From NCBI RefSeq assembly GCF_002561455.1, contig NZ_NTUP01000068.1:25490-89489 (forward strand): a stretch of DNA of 64,000 bases, in the 5' to 3' direction. Each line of letters starts with the position of its first letter. Positions within the stretch are counted from its first letter, which is position 1. Shown in pieces: positions 42,658-52,351 of the stretch. A model generated the notes under the pieces. It did no database searches. It worked only from the letters and a program-made list of their open reading frames with translations, and had not been told where the DNA came from. Origin of the DNA: Bacillus sp. AFS015802. Lineage in GTDB: Bacteria; Bacillota; Bacilli; Bacillales; Bacillaceae_B. The translations under genes and the position numbers were made by a program.

Positions 42658-42703
42658 TTTGGGTTTCTTGAAACGCTCCCAATTTCAAGAAAATCGATTT
42701 ATT

Positions 42704-43084
42704 TTAAAAGAACGGCAGTACAAATAATCCTACGATTATTGATACGGCCCCAATTCCGATTGCCCAGGCACCGAGCATTTCTGCTCCCCGGCGTCTTGCG
42801 ACAAATCCAAGGACGATCCCGGCAGCCCCCATGATGACAGGGAGGATAAATAAGGAAAGGATGGATAGTGCAAGTGCCGAGTAACCTAACACACGACCCG
42901 ATGTTGTCGTATCTTCTACGGCATCCTCTTCAAAGTCGCGGCTGACATTCATTGGAGCAGCAATTTCTGCTGCTGTCTCTTCTCGGTAGTCTTTACTCAC
43001 ATCTGTTTCCGGATTGTCGTAATACACGTCGATATCTTGTAGATTTCGATCAACGCTGTTCAATTCGCGTCGTTCATCATTCAT
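42704..43084 (-). CDS. yqfX: YqfX-type membrane protein
   Basis: A 126-residue protein with an acidic N-terminal half and two hydrophobic helices at the end (about 67-90 and 102-124) separated by the short basic turn GFVARRRGAE. The start ATG at 43082-43084 follows GTGAGGGAT. Position beside ispG matches B. subtilis yqfX. Function unknown. Confidence 0.8.
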   Translation of the reverse strand: MNDERRELNSVDRNLQDIDVYYDNPETDVSKDYREETAAEIAAPMNVSRDFEEDAVEDTTTSGRVLGYSALALSILSLFILPVIMGAAGIVLGFVARRRGAEMLGAWAIGIGAVSIIVGLFVLPFF

Positions 43085-43306
43085 ACAGCAATCCCTCACT
43101 TTCTGTGTTTGGGAGCCTTCTTATTGTGTGTCACTGTGCATATTTTACTATGCTAATCTTTGTCATTTTTGTTAGCTCCCCTTCTTGAGCGCTTATGTAA
43201 CAACGCCAATACAACTCCTGTAAAGATTTATTGCTGACGAGGTTATTTCAAAGCGGGGAATGTGATAAACTTGAAGGAGTTTTTATAAAGAGGAGCATGA
43301 TAAAGA

Positions 43307-43876
43307 ATGAAACGTTTTGGAATCGATATTGATGGGACAGTTACGTCACCTGAATCTTTACTGCCTCATATAAATGATCATTTTCAATTGAACCTGACCT
43401 TACAAGACATCACCCAATACGAGTTGACTGAAGTTCTGGACATATCGCCACAAACCTTTGGGAAATGGTTTAAAGAAGCGGAACCGGTCATCTACAAAGA
43501 ATCGCCCCTCGCTCCCGGCGCTAAGTTGATCCTGGATCAATGGAAAGAAAAACATGAGCTCTTTTTTATCAGTGCAAGAAGAAAGGACCTCATCCAGGTA
43601 ACGAAAGAATGGTTCGATGCTCAGGACCTTATGTATCACCACATAGAATTAATCGGCTCTCATGATAAGATTTCCACTGCTAAAAAACATGACGTTGATA
43701 TCTTTTTTGAAGATAAGCATGATAATGCAGTGGCCATTTCCGAAGAATTATCCATTCCGGTGCTGTTATTCAACACGCCCTATAATCAAAAGCCGATCCC
43801 GGATGGGGTCATCCGCGTAAATGATTGGAAGGAAGCGGATTCCTGGGTCCGCCACTGGCTCCGGGAACAAGGTTGA
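43307..43876 (+). CDS. yqfW: HAD-family nucleotidase (YqfW)
   Basis: A 189-residue HAD hydrolase of the 5'(3')-deoxyribonucleotidase type. The nucleophile motif I is DIDGTVT (D7 and D9), motif II is the serine in FISARRK, and motif III/IV is the pair around FFEDKHDNAV. It would remove phosphate from a nucleotide or related substrate. The start ATG follows GAGGAG. Confidence 0.87.
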   Translation: MKRFGIDIDGTVTSPESLLPHINDHFQLNLTLQDITQYELTEVLDISPQTFGKWFKEAEPVIYKESPLAPGAKLILDQWKEKHELFFISARRKDLIQVTKEWFDAQDLMYHHIELIGSHDKISTAKKHDVDIFFEDKHDNAVAISEELSIPVLLFNTPYNQKPIPDGVIRVNDWKEADSWVRHWLREQG

Positions 43877-43880
43877 TCAT

Positions 43881-43911
43881 AGAAAAAAGCCTCTTAAAAG
43901 AGGCTTTTTTC
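43881..43911. terminator. Bidirectional terminator after yqfW
   Basis: Stem AGAAAAAAGCCTCTT / AAGAGGCTTTTTTCT with a 1- to 3-nt loop, shared with the convergent DUF1499 gene. Confidence 0.9.
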
Positions 43912-44273
43912 TATTCCTTGGTAAATAAGGATTTAAATCGCTCCACACGCTTCCGGTTCACCTTGAAATCGTAATATCCAAGGCGGGAACCCGACTTAAA
44001 ATGCAATAAGTGGGTACTTTCATCGATATACAGCTCAAGATCATCCTTGAACTTCAACCATTTGGATGTAAAGACCGCATGCACATAATGTGACTCCTCT
44101 TCCTTGATCTCGACAGAATCGAATTGGCTCAGGGTCCGGTGTATTTTTGCTTTCGCATCCTCCACTCCTCCGCTAATCGGAAGAGGTGCAATCCGGTGGT
44201 AAGATGTGAGATCGATTGTACTGACACAGTTTTTTTTATTGGTGGGGCAATGGGTGAAAGGGACCGTTTCCAT
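43911..44273 (-). CDS. DUF1499 family protein
   Basis: A 120-residue protein with the family pattern CPTNKKNCVST ... HRIAPLPI near the start and the strand-rich region SHYVHAVFTSKWLKFKDDLELYID. The two cysteines near the N-terminus are conserved in DUF1499. No signal peptide is seen. The start ATG follows GAGGAGAT. Function unknown. Confidence 0.8.
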   Translation of the reverse strand: METVPFTHCPTNKKNCVSTIDLTSYHRIAPLPISGGVEDAKAKIHRTLSQFDSVEIKEEESHYVHAVFTSKWLKFKDDLELYIDESTHLLHFKSGSRLGYYDFKVNRKRVERFKSLFTKE

Positions 44274-44381
44274 GGCTACATCTCCTCTATATTCCTTCTA
44301 TATAACCATTTTTCCCCTTCTTTACGAGTAGTTAAACACCGAAAGCTGCCGGATAGAAAAGAGAGACCCCAAAAGGGATCC

Positions 44382-44798
44382 CTATTGACACTGTGGACAT
44401 TTTCCATAAATTTCGAATTTATGTCCAGAAATATCATAACCGGTTTCGGCTAAATTTTCCTTCAACGCTTCCATCGGGCAGGTGTGGATTTCTTTCGTTT
44501 TCCCGCAATCCATACAAATGAAATGGTGATGGTGGTGGTGACTTTCACACGTAATCCGGAAATGTCTTTCACCGGATAATTCCGTTTCTTCCAGAATCCC
44601 AAGTTCAACGAACAGGCTTAGATTACGGTAGATGGTATCGAAGCTCAGACCGGGGTAATCAGCTTTCATGTATTCCAGCACGTCCCTGGCGGTCAAATAT
44701 TTATTCGAGCTCGAAAACAATTCAAGCAGCTGTTCCCGTTTTCCAGTATGCTTATAGCCCTTGGCTTTCAACAGATCCATTGCTTCCGTTACATTCAA
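44382..44798 (-). CDS. zur: Zur, zinc-responsive Fur-family repressor
   Basis: A 138-residue Fur-family regulator. The winged helix ([21 protein letters not shown]) is followed by the regulatory zinc site in a six-histidine run [10 protein letters not shown] and structural zinc pairs CMDCG and CPQC. It represses zinc-uptake genes when zinc is high. It is the third gene of the zinc operon, starting 3 bp after znuB, at a TTG preceded by GAGGTGT. The last gene of the operon repressing its own synthesis gives feedback control. Confidence 0.93.
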   Translation of the reverse strand: MNVTEAMDLLKAKGYKHTGKREQLLELFSSSNKYLTARDVLEYMKADYPGLSFDTIYRNLSLFVELGILEETELSGERHFRITCESHHHHHHFICMDCGKTKEIHTCPMEALKENLAETGYDISGHKFEIYGKCPQCQ

Positions 44799-44801
44799 TT
44801 T

Positions 44802-45659
44802 CTACACCTCACCTTTAGAAGAATGACTAGATGACTTTACTTTCTTGATCAGGATTGTCATAAGAAGAATCAATATGGCCGTTATTACAATCGTGCCACC
44901 CGGTGCTAGATTCAAATAGAAGGCACTGACTAACCCGACGATGACGGAAATCTCACCGAATAATAAGGAATATCCGATCGTTTGTTTAAAACCATTCGCG
45001 ATCCTGATGCTTGCGGCAACCGGCAAGGTCATTAAAGATGACACCAGGAGGATTCCGACGATGCGCATGGAGGCGGCAATCACAAGAGCGACCATGATCA
45101 TAAAGATAAAGTGGATCGCCTTCGCAGGTATCCCGGAGGCCTTTGCATGATCCTCATCAAACGATAACAGGAACAATTCCTTATATAATAAGAAAATCAC
45201 AGCGATGACAAGCACACTGATTCCGCCGATCAAATACAGGTCCCCCCTGCTGACGGCACTGACACTCCCAAATAAATAACTGAACAGATCCGTGTTAAAA
45301 CCGTCTGCCAGTGAAATGAATATGACCCCTATCCCGATTCCCCCGGATAGGATGATTGGAATCGCAAGCTCCTGATAATGCTTATATACCATCCGTAACC
45401 GTTCAATGAATAAAGAGCCCATAACAGAGAAAGTCATCCCGAAGTAGAGAGGGTTCAATCCTTGGAAAGCAGGTACGGTTTTACTTAAATACAGGCTTGC
45501 CGCAATACCGGACAGGGTGACGTGACTCAGGGCATCGGCTATGAGGGAAAGTCTCCTCACCACGATGAATGCTCCCAGTAACGGCGCAATGATCCCGATG
45601 AGGATCCCTGTCAGAAAGGCATTTTGTAAAAATTCATATTGAAAAATAGCTTGAAGCAT
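44802..45659 (-). CDS. znuB: Zinc ABC transporter permease
   Basis: A 285-residue permease of the ABC-3 family with eight or nine hydrophobic helices. GAFIVVRRLSLIADALSHVTLSG is the family hallmark near the N-terminus, and MRIVGILLVSSLMTLPVA is the coupling region. The start ATG follows GGAGGG. It works with the ATPase encoded just upstream; the zinc-binding lipoprotein is not in this window. Confidence 0.93.
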   Translation of the reverse strand: MLQAIFQYEFLQNAFLTGILIGIIAPLLGAFIVVRRLSLIADALSHVTLSGIAASLYLSKTVPAFQGLNPLYFGMTFSVMGSLFIERLRMVYKHYQELAIPIILSGGIGIGVIFISLADGFNTDLFSYLFGSVSAVSRGDLYLIGGISVLVIAVIFLLYKELFLLSFDEDHAKASGIPAKAIHFIFMIMVALVIAASMRIVGILLVSSLMTLPVAASIRIANGFKQTIGYSLLFGEISVIVGLVSAFYLNLAPGGTIVITAILILLMTILIKKVKSSSHSSKGEV

Positions 45660-45677
45660 TTTCTTCCCTCCGATCGA

Positions 45678-46454
45678 TCATGAATGATGATGTTCATGCT
45701 CATGATTCAAGAAATGTACATCATGACCGTAAAAAGAGGAAAGCTGGTTTTCCTTGAGCTTTTCAAACTCTTCTGTTTTGCCATGGAAATGTAAATGTTT
45801 ATTTAAACAGGCCACATGTGTCACCTTATTCGAGATCGATCCGATATCGTGGGTGACAAGCACAAGGGTAATTCCTAAATCTTTGTTCAATGTTTCCAAC
45901 ATATCGTAAAAATTTTGGACGTTCCGGCTGTCCACACCGACTGTAGGTTCATCGAGTATCAATACATCCGGATGACTGACGAGGGCCCTCGCGATGAATA
46001 CCCTCTGCTGCTGCCCTCCTGATAATTCTCCGATATTCCGTTTGGCGAACTCGCCCATGCCCACGGATTCAATCGCTTCATACACATCTTGCCTATAGTT
46101 GGATGAAACCCGCTTGAACAAGCCTGCCTTCTTGGCAAGTCCGCTTGCCACCACTTCATAAACGGTAGCCGGAAATCCGGTGTTGAAGCTGTTGGCCTTC
46201 TGAGACACAAAGCCGATGCGGTCCCATTGTTTGAATTTATGCTGCGGGATCCCGAACAGCTCGATCTTTCCCTCTTTCACCCGTAGAAGTCCAAGGACAA
46301 GCTTTAATAAAGTGGATTTCCCCGAACCATTCGGGCCCACGATTCCGAGAAAAGCACCTCTTGGGATGCTCAGATTGATATCTTCGAGCACCCTCTCACG
46401 CTCATAACGGAAGTTCACATTTTCTATGTTAATCACAGGATTTGTCATATCCAT
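45678..46454 (-). CDS. znuC: Zinc ABC transporter ATP-binding protein
   Basis: A 258-residue ABC ATPase: Walker A GPNGSGKST, Q-loop SQKANS, signature LSGGQQQR, Walker B LILDEPTVGVD. The C-terminus HEHEHHHS is histidine-rich and could bind zinc. Three in-frame ATGs lie within 15 bp (46446-46460); the middle one has the best distance from AGAGAG. First gene of the operon, behind the Zur box. Confidence 0.92.
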   Translation of the reverse strand: MDMTNPVINIENVNFRYERERVLEDINLSIPRGAFLGIVGPNGSGKSTLLKLVLGLLRVKEGKIELFGIPQHKFKQWDRIGFVSQKANSFNTGFPATVYEVVASGLAKKAGLFKRVSSNYRQDVYEAIESVGMGEFAKRNIGELSGGQQQRVFIARALVSHPDVLILDEPTVGVDSRNVQNFYDMLETLNKDLGITLVLVTHDIGSISNKVTHVACLNKHLHFHGKTEEFEKLKENQLSSFYGHDVHFLNHEHEHHHS

Positions 46455-46469
46455 TATCATCAGCTCTCT

Positions 46470-46490
46470 TTATAAGAATCATTACGATTT
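46470..46490. promoter_or_regulatory. Zur box upstream of znuC
   Basis: TTATAAGAATCATTACGATTT: the right half ATTACGATTT is identical to the B. subtilis Zur half-site and the left half keeps the AAT spacing but departs in three places. It lies about 15 bp before the first possible start codon, where binding would block transcription. Confidence 0.7.
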
Positions 46491-46552
46491 AAAAGTACAT
46501 AGGGTAGTATACAGGATGAATGCTCAATTGTAAATGATTCCGTCCTTCATAC

Positions 46553-46584
46553 AAAAAAGACCACCCCTCGTGTGTGGGCGGTCC
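46553..46584 (-). terminator. Terminator after yqfU
   Basis: Stem GACCACCC / GGGCGGTC with a 9-nt loop, then six T on the minus strand. Confidence 0.82.
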
Positions 46585-46602
46585 TGAAACATTTTTATCT
46601 AA

Positions 46603-47490
46603 TCAATGAATGGCAGACTTGAAACGGGCACCTTTTGTTTCCTGTGTGCTCATGATGGTGATGAATGCATTCGGATCGACATCGGAGACAAGGGATTTAA
46701 GTTTCGTGACTTCAAGCCTTGTGACCACGACATATATGACCTCTTTGTCATGATCCGTATAGCCTCCACGTCCCTTTAACATTGTCGTTCCCCTGCCGAG
46801 CCTATGCAGGATGGCCTCGGAAACGTCAAGGTAATGGTCAGACACGATAATGACCGCCTTTGTTTCATCCATCCCCTGAATGACCGTATCAATCGTCTTG
46901 AAGGCGATATAATAGGTCATGACCGAATACATGGCTTCTTCGATACCGAAAACGAATGCAGCCCAGCCGAAGATGAATATATTCATGAACATCACGAACT
47001 CCCCGACGGAGAACGGCAATTTCTTCGTTAGAAGAATCCCGAGGATTTCGGTTCCATCCAATGACCCTCCATGTCGGATGACAAGACCCACACCCACGCC
47101 GAGGATCAACCCACCGAAGACCGTCGCCAGGATCTCTTCCGTGACGAATGGATCCATCTGGTGAAGGAGGCTTTCGATGATCGCCAACGCGACGATGGCA
47201 AACAGTGAAGATACCACAAACGTTTTTCCGATCTGCTTGTAGCCCGAATACATAAATGGGAGATTCAATAGGACCAAAAGCGTTGAGAAATTAAGAAAAG
47301 GGATCGAATCGGAAACCAAATAATTCAAGATCAGGGATACCCCGATGATTCCCCCGTCGATGATATTATTCGGAACAAGAAACAGCTCAATCGAAACAGC
47401 CGCGAGTCCCGCTCCGATCGTGATAAAAAACAGGCGGTAAATAAAATGCAGGGGACTTTCTTTCTTATGTACTCTTTGAGTCATCGTCAT
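46603..47490 (-). CDS. yqfU: YitT/DUF2179 family membrane protein (YqfU)
   Basis: A 295-residue protein with five or six hydrophobic helices (about 15-200) and a C-terminal DUF2179 cytoplasmic domain starting near [32 protein letters not shown]. The conserved [15 protein letters not shown] of the YitT family is present. The start is the ATG at 47488-47490 after AAAGGAAAGGA; an ATG two codons further in is equally possible. Function unknown. Confidence 0.87.
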   Translation of the reverse strand: MTMTQRVHKKESPLHFIYRLFFITIGAGLAAVSIELFLVPNNIIDGGIIGVSLILNYLVSDSIPFLNFSTLLVLLNLPFMYSGYKQIGKTFVVSSLFAIVALAIIESLLHQMDPFVTEEILATVFGGLILGVGVGLVIRHGGSLDGTEILGILLTKKLPFSVGEFVMFMNIFIFGWAAFVFGIEEAMYSVMTYYIAFKTIDTVIQGMDETKAVIIVSDHYLDVSEAILHRLGRGTTMLKGRGGYTDHDKEVIYVVVTRLEVTKLKSLVSDVDPNAFITIMSTQETKGARFKSAIH

Positions 47491-47574
47491 TTCCTTTCCT
47501 TTCACTTATTTTCTGATAAAAAGTGTCACTTTCTTGGCGTGAGATACATATGTATCAGTTGAGGAGTGATAAAC

Positions 47575-47829
47575 GTGAAGCTATTACAAAATGTGATCAA
47601 TCACAAAATCAATCATATTACCAATGATGAACTATTAAAGTATGCTAAACAATATAATATTTCACTGACGTCCCAGCAGGCAACAAGCATCGTTGCAAGC
47701 GTGAAAGGAAAGAACATCAATATCTTCGATGATGCCAAAAGGAGCAAATTAGTGAAGGATCTGGCCAAGATCATCGGTCCGACAAAAGCCCGGGAAATCA
47801 ATCAGCTCTTTTTACAGCTCATCCGATAG
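47575..47829 (+). CDS. yqfT: YqfT family protein (DUF2624)
   Basis: An 84-residue, mainly helical, basic cytoplasmic protein (MKLLQNVINHKINHITNDELLKYAKQYNISL). The GTG start at 47575 is eight nt after GAGGAG; the GTG at 47566 is part of that site. It occupies the yqfT place between yqfU and nfo. Function unknown. Confidence 0.82.
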   Translation: MKLLQNVINHKINHITNDELLKYAKQYNISLTSQQATSIVASVKGKNINIFDDAKRSKLVKDLAKIIGPTKAREINQLFLQLIR

Positions 47830-47836
47830 AAAGAAA

Positions 47837-47881
47837 GAGGAGGCGTCCTCAAATCTTGAGAAATGACCTCCTCCCCTTTTT
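47837..47881. terminator. Terminator between yqfT and nfo
   Basis: GAGGAGGCGTC pairs with GACCTCCTC around an interior that also pairs CTCAA/TTGAG, followed by T5 on the plus strand. Confidence 0.75.
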
Positions 47882-48773
47882 ACTGATTCACTATTTTCGT
47901 TAACAAATCTTCATCGAAGGCTTGATTACGCAGCATTTCGATCTCGAACTTGTAAGGAGCTTTTTTATTCTTCTTATCTTCCCCTACATATGGAGTTTCC
48001 AATATCTTAGGAACTGCCTCGAGCTGTGGGTGATGCACGATATAATTCAGTGCCTTGAATCCAATATGACCGAATCCAATATTTTCATGGCGGTCCTTAG
48101 AAGCTCCCCGTTCATTCTTACTATCGTTTATGTGAAGGACCTTTAAGCGATCGATGCCTACGACTTTATCGAATTCTTCCAATACACCATCGAAATCTTC
48201 TACAATATTATACCCTGCATCATGTGTATGACAGGTATCGAAGCAGACGGAAAGGCGGTCATTCAGTTCTACACCGTCGATGATACGGGCCAATTCCTCG
48301 AACGATCTGCCACATTCGGAGCCTTTTCCGGCCATTGTTTCAAGTGCAATCTGAACTTTATGATCTTTCGTCAATACTTCATTCAGACCTTCAATGATTC
48401 TTTCGATTCCTTTGTCTGCACCCGCACCGACGTGAGCACCGGGATGAAGCACGATTTGTCCTGCACCCAGTGCTTCCGTGCGCTCGATTTCAGAGCGAAG
48501 GAAATTGACTCCAAGCTCGAACGTGGCCGGGTTGGTGGTGTTGCCGATATTAATGATATAAGGGGCATGGACGACGATGTCCTCTATCCCGTTTTCTTTC
48601 ATGTGGGCAAGACCCGCTTCGATATTCAAGTCTTCAATCTTTTTTCTTCTCGTATTCTGGGGCGCACCTGTATAAATCATGAAGGTGTTCGCACCATACG
48701 ATACAGCCTCTTCACTTGATGCGAGTAACATGTTCTTTCCACTCATGGAAACATGGGATCCAATCTTAACCAT
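47880..48773 (-). CDS. nfo: Endonuclease IV
   Basis: A 297-residue AP endonuclease with TIM-barrel zinc sites: [60 protein letters not shown] and HENIG are all present. It repairs abasic sites; in B. subtilis Nfo is made in the forespore and protects spores. The start ATG at 48771-48773 is nine nt after TAGGAG, preferred over the in-frame TTG at 48782. Confidence 0.96.
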   Translation of the reverse strand: MVKIGSHVSMSGKNMLLASSEEAVSYGANTFMIYTGAPQNTRRKKIEDLNIEAGLAHMKENGIEDIVVHAPYIINIGNTTNPATFELGVNFLRSEIERTEALGAGQIVLHPGAHVGAGADKGIERIIEGLNEVLTKDHKVQIALETMAGKGSECGRSFEELARIIDGVELNDRLSVCFDTCHTHDAGYNIVEDFDGVLEEFDKVVGIDRLKVLHINDSKNERGASKDRHENIGFGHIGFKALNYIVHHPQLEAVPKILETPYVGEDKKNKKAPYKFEIEMLRNQAFDEDLLTKIVNQ

Positions 48774-48842
48774 TCTTCTCAACTCCTAAGAAAATCTCTC
48801 TTTATTGTATCGAATGTGTACAAATGAATCACGTTCAAACAT

Positions 48843-50150
48843 TTATTTGTTTCTGTTTTTTATTCTTCTTTCCCGCTTCTTGATTTGATCCATTTTATAT
48901 TTCATTTTCTTTTTATATCCCGGTTTGACCGCTTTTGGTTTACGGACAAGGGATTTCGCCTTTTCATCGATTTCATCTACGCTCGATTTTTGACGGGTCT
49001 TACGCTTGTTCAGGGCAGGAAGCTCAGACCATTCGCCTTTTTTAATGTCCCGATGAGCAAAGCTGATTCCAAGCTTCTCCAGACGATTCAATGCATCTTC
49101 ATCCGACGGTGTGTAAATGGTATAGGCGATACCGCTATTCCCGGCACGTGCCGTACGTCCCGAACGATGGACGTAGAAATCCAGATCCTGGGGAAGTTCA
49201 AAGTTAATGATATGACTTACCCCTTCGATATCGATTCCTCTCGCAGCCAGATCCGTTGCCACAATATATTGATAATCAAGGTTCCTTGTTTGTTTCATCA
49301 TTTTCTTACGCTCACGCGGAGTAAGATCACCGTGGATACGGCCAACCTTTAATCCTTTGGCAATAAGGGCATCGGCCACTTCATCCGCTTTTTGTTTCGT
49401 ATTCGTGAACACAATCCCTAAATATGGGTTGATTTCCACTAAAATATTGTACAGCAGATTGATTTTATCACGGCTCTTCAAGGGTACGATCACGTGTTGT
49501 ATATTTTTCGCTGACAATTGCTCCGGCTCGACGTGGGCATATTGCGGATTTTCCATATACTTCTTCAAGAATGGCTTCAGTTTCTCCGGGATGGTCGCAG
49601 AAAACACCAGCATCTGCAGCTTCTCAGGCATCTTCGCAGCAATTTGATCCACATCTTCAATGAATCCCATATCAAGCATGAGATCCGCTTCATCGATGAC
49701 AAGAACCTTGGCTGTATGGACAAATAATGCCTGATCTTTTACTAAGTCATTGATCCGTCCCGGTGTACCCACGACGATATGGGGCTGATGCTTCAATTTT
49801 TCGATGGTTCTCTGCTTGTCCGTCCCTCCGATAAAGCAACGGGATACAATGTCGCTGTTCTTCGTGATCTTGAGGACTTCCTGATAAATCTGTTGAGCCA
49901 ATTCACGGGTAGGGGCAGTAATGACCGCCTGTACCTGTTCAGCGGCAGCATCCACCTTCTCGATGATCGGTAATAGATATGAGTGGGTTTTTCCCGTACC
50001 CGTTTGAGATTGACCGATCGCACTTTGCCCTTTCAAGATCAAAGGTATCATTTTCTTCTGGATCTCTGTCGGTTCATAGAAGCCGAGCTCTTCTACTGCT
50101 TCATTGATGAAAGACTGAAATCCGAATTGCAGGAATAAATTCTTTTTCAT
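48843..50150 (-). CDS. cshB: DEAD-box RNA helicase CshB
   Basis: A 435-residue RNA helicase: Q motif FGFQSFINEAVEELGFYEPTEIQKKMIP, motif I SQTGTGKTHS, Ia PTRELAQQ, Ib GTPGR, II DEAD, III SAT, V ARGID, VI HRSGRTARAG. The C-terminal 80 residues are basic and probably bind RNA. CshB in B. subtilis helps growth in the cold and works with cold-shock proteins. The ATG at 50148-50150 is nine nt after AAAAGGAG; the ATG at 50159 overlaps that site. Confidence 0.94.
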   Translation of the reverse strand: MKKNLFLQFGFQSFINEAVEELGFYEPTEIQKKMIPLILKGQSAIGQSQTGTGKTHSYLLPIIEKVDAAAEQVQAVITAPTRELAQQIYQEVLKITKNSDIVSRCFIGGTDKQRTIEKLKHQPHIVVGTPGRINDLVKDQALFVHTAKVLVIDEADLMLDMGFIEDVDQIAAKMPEKLQMLVFSATIPEKLKPFLKKYMENPQYAHVEPEQLSAKNIQHVIVPLKSRDKINLLYNILVEINPYLGIVFTNTKQKADEVADALIAKGLKVGRIHGDLTPRERKKMMKQTRNLDYQYIVATDLAARGIDIEGVSHIINFELPQDLDFYVHRSGRTARAGNSGIAYTIYTPSDEDALNRLEKLGISFAHRDIKKGEWSELPALNKRKTRQKSSVDEIDEKAKSLVRKPKAVKPGYKKKMKYKMDQIKKRERRIKNRNK

Positions 50151-50460
50151 TGTGTACATCTCCTTTTTTCGTACTATCCTTTTATTTACGCTGTCATCGG
50201 GATGGATGCCTGAAGTCGTTCACATCATCACCACAGATCTATATAAAATGTACGGATCACTTTTTAAGTTATCAGTGATTTTATTTTAACGTTAGCAAGC
50301 GTCATATTTAAAGAACATCTAACCATTATAATCAATTTTCGGCAAAACATCTAGGTCAACCTGATTTTATTTCAGATGATATTGTCACAATACCCTTTTT
50401 CAACCTGTTGCATACTCTATAATGACAACGAATTTATTCGAATGAAAGGAGGCTGTCATT
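50151..50460. other. Divergent intergenic region cshB / yqfQ
   Basis: About 310 bp of AT-rich sequence between divergent genes. On the plus strand a weak hairpin ATCACT/AGTGAT followed by TTTATTTT lies at 50256-50285. A possible sporulation promoter for yqfQ lies at 50389-50419. No supported open frame or structured RNA was recognised. Confidence 0.5.
50389..50419 (+). promoter_or_regulatory. Possible sporulation (SigE/SigK-type) promoter of yqfQ
   Basis: CATACTCTA at 50411-50419 fits the CATANNNTA -10 of SigK and the CATAC start of SigE. AATACC at 50389-50394 gives an AC-type -35 about 16 bp away. A SigA TATAAT also overlaps the -10 (50418-50423), so the class is uncertain. Confidence 0.35.
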
Positions 50461-51156
50461 ATGCCGCCCAAAAGAATGAGAAATCAAGGTCAGGATATGC
50501 GAAATCCTTTCGGAATGAGACAGCGTCGCGGAAACGCCTTTGGAATCCAGCAACCCCGAAATAACAGCTTCGGGATGGGACCGTCACAACCCCCGCCATT
50601 TCAATTTGGAAGCCCCCCCAAAAAACAGGGCTTCAATATGGGGATGAATCAAAGGGGAAGAGGCAGAGGACAAGGAAAGGGTCTGCTGTCGAAGTTCCTG
50701 AAAAAAGGGGAAAACCGCAATCCGGACGGCGGCGGTGGACTTCTACAACAGTTTACTCGATCTGCACCCGATACAACTGGATTCGAGAGATCTCCACAGG
50801 CAGCAGGCGGAATCATACAATCCCTCTTGAACCCTGGCAATGTGAACTCCTTTTTGTCCAATACCCAACAAATGTTACAGACTGCACAGCAATTGGGCCC
50901 GATGTTTCAACAATACGGTCCCATGGTCAAGAATATCCCCTCTTTATGGAAGCTTTACCGGGGACTGAAAGATATGTCTGCTGATGAACCGTCTGAAGAA
51001 GAAAAAAAGGAAGGGGATACCGATATCCCCGTAGCAGAAGCCCCCGTCAAGAAGAAAAAGAAGAAGAAGAAGCCCTCAGTAGAAATCACTGACGACGAAG
51101 ATTGGGAAGACGAGGCACCGGCCAAATCAATGTCAAAACCAAAACTCTATATCTAA
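50461..51156 (+). CDS. yqfQ: YqfQ/VrrA-type low-complexity protein
   Basis: A 231-residue protein without membrane segments. The N-terminal 75 residues are rich in Gly, Asn, Gln, Arg and Phe (NPFGMRQRRGNAFGIQQ, GMNQRGRGRGQGKG); the middle 95-160 is a conserved helical core (GGIIQSLLNPGNVNSFLSNTQQMLQTAQQ); the end has an acidic run, eight lysines in a row and another acidic run. This fits the YqfQ (VrrA) family of Bacillus, linked to spores. The start ATG follows AAAGGAGG. Poly-lysine and Gly/Arg-rich ends suggest contact with RNA or polyanions. Confidence 0.8.
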   Translation: MPPKRMRNQGQDMRNPFGMRQRRGNAFGIQQPRNNSFGMGPSQPPPFQFGSPPKKQGFNMGMNQRGRGRGQGKGLLSKFLKKGENRNPDGGGGLLQQFTRSAPDTTGFERSPQAAGGIIQSLLNPGNVNSFLSNTQQMLQTAQQLGPMFQQYGPMVKNIPSLWKLYRGLKDMSADEPSEEEKKEGDTDIPVAEAPVKKKKKKKKPSVEITDDEDWEDEAPAKSMSKPKLYI

Positions 51157-51162
51157 AAAGCC

Positions 51163-51208
51163 GAATCCCTAAGGGTCCTCCATCACCTGACAGGGATTGT
51201 TTTTTTAT
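51163..51208 (+). terminator. Probable terminator after yqfQ
   Basis: AATCCCT pairs with AGGGATT across a 22-nt loop, followed by seven T. The stem is short and the loop long, so it may be weak. Confidence 0.55.
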
Positions 51209-51350
51209 AAAATCAGGTTCTCACCCGACACTCCAAAACACCCCTGTTGGTGACCAAAAAACGGTGATTCACTTCGTTCTCTTTGTCAGATAGACCAATC
51301 TCCTTTATAATGAAGTCAAGACACTCTCTCATGTAGGAGGATATTCATAG

Positions 51351-52307
51351 ATGGAAATTATTAAGATTACTCCGAGGGGCTATTGTTATGGTGTTGTGGA
51401 TGCAATGGTCATTGCAAGAAATGCTGCACTGGACAAATCGCTTCCTCGTCCAATTTATATTTTAGGTATGATCGTTCACAACAAGCATGTAACTGACGCA
51501 TTCGAAGAAGACGGAATCATCACCCTCGATGGCAGCAACCGAAAAGAAATCATCGAACAGGTGAATGAAGGTACGGTGATTTTCACGGCTCACGGGGTAT
51601 CGCCCGAAGTGAAGGAAATTGCCAAACAAAAAGGACTTGTCACGCTGGATGCAACCTGTCCTGATGTCACAAAGACCCATGATTTGATCCGTGCCAAAGA
51701 AGCCGAGGGCTATGATGTCATCTATATCGGCAAAAAAGGCCATCCGGAGCCTGAAGGGGCCGTCGGGGTTGCACCTGAAATCGTACACCTCGTCGAAACG
51801 GCCGAGGACGTTGAAAAACTGTCCATCGAAAACGAAAAGATCATCGTGACCAACCAAACGACCATGAGTCAGTGGGATGTACTTGATACGATGGATAAGG
51901 TGAAGGAAATGTATCCTCACGTTGAGCTGCATAAGGAAATCTGCCTTGCCACTCAAGTAAGGCAGGAAGCTGTTGCAGAGCAGGCCGGAGATGCCGATGT
52001 CCTCATCGTCGTTGGCGATCCAAAGAGCAATAACTCCAACCGCCTCGCTCAAGTGTCAATGGATATCGCAGGTACTCCTGCCCATCGAATCTCAGACATC
52101 AGCGAATTGAACATAGATTGGATCAAGGATGCCGGTATCGTAGCTGTCACAGCCGGTGCCTCCACTCCGACACCCATTGTCAAAGAAGTCATTAAATTCC
52201 TGGAAGCCTTTGATGCAAACGATGAATCCACTTGGACAAGAGAGCGCAATGTTCCATTGAATAAAATACTCCCCAAAGTACGAAAAGCTAAGTTGGGAAC
52301 AAAATAA
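51351..52307 (+). CDS. ispH: 4-hydroxy-3-methylbut-2-enyl diphosphate reductase (IspH)
   Basis: A 318-residue iron-sulfur reductase, last step of the MEP pathway, making IPP and DMAPP. The three cluster cysteines are in RGYCYGV (C12), [12 protein letters not shown] and [24 protein letters not shown] and [13 protein letters not shown] bind substrate phosphate. The start ATG follows AGGAGG. It pairs functionally with ispG 9 kb away. Confidence 0.96.
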   Translation: MEIIKITPRGYCYGVVDAMVIARNAALDKSLPRPIYILGMIVHNKHVTDAFEEDGIITLDGSNRKEIIEQVNEGTVIFTAHGVSPEVKEIAKQKGLVTLDATCPDVTKTHDLIRAKEAEGYDVIYIGKKGHPEPEGAVGVAPEIVHLVETAEDVEKLSIENEKIIVTNQTTMSQWDVLDTMDKVKEMYPHVELHKEICLATQVRQEAVAEQAGDADVLIVVGDPKSNNSNRLAQVSMDIAGTPAHRISDISELNIDWIKDAGIVAVTAGASTPTPIVKEVIKFLEAFDANDESTWTRERNVPLNKILPKVRKAKLGTK

Positions 52308-52316
52308 AGAAGTCGA

Positions 52317-52348
52317 AAGGCCCCTTACGATCCGTAAGGGGCCTTTTC
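52317..52348. terminator. Bidirectional terminator between ispH and yqfO
   Basis: Stem AAAGGCCCCTTACG / CGTAAGGGGCCTTTT with a 3-nt loop; the two genes converge. Confidence 0.92.
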
Positions 52349-52351
52349 TAT

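Noticed and set aside
44330..44381. Terminator after zur
   Set aside because: GACCCC and GGGATCCC can pair only weakly and no T run follows; not strong enough to list.
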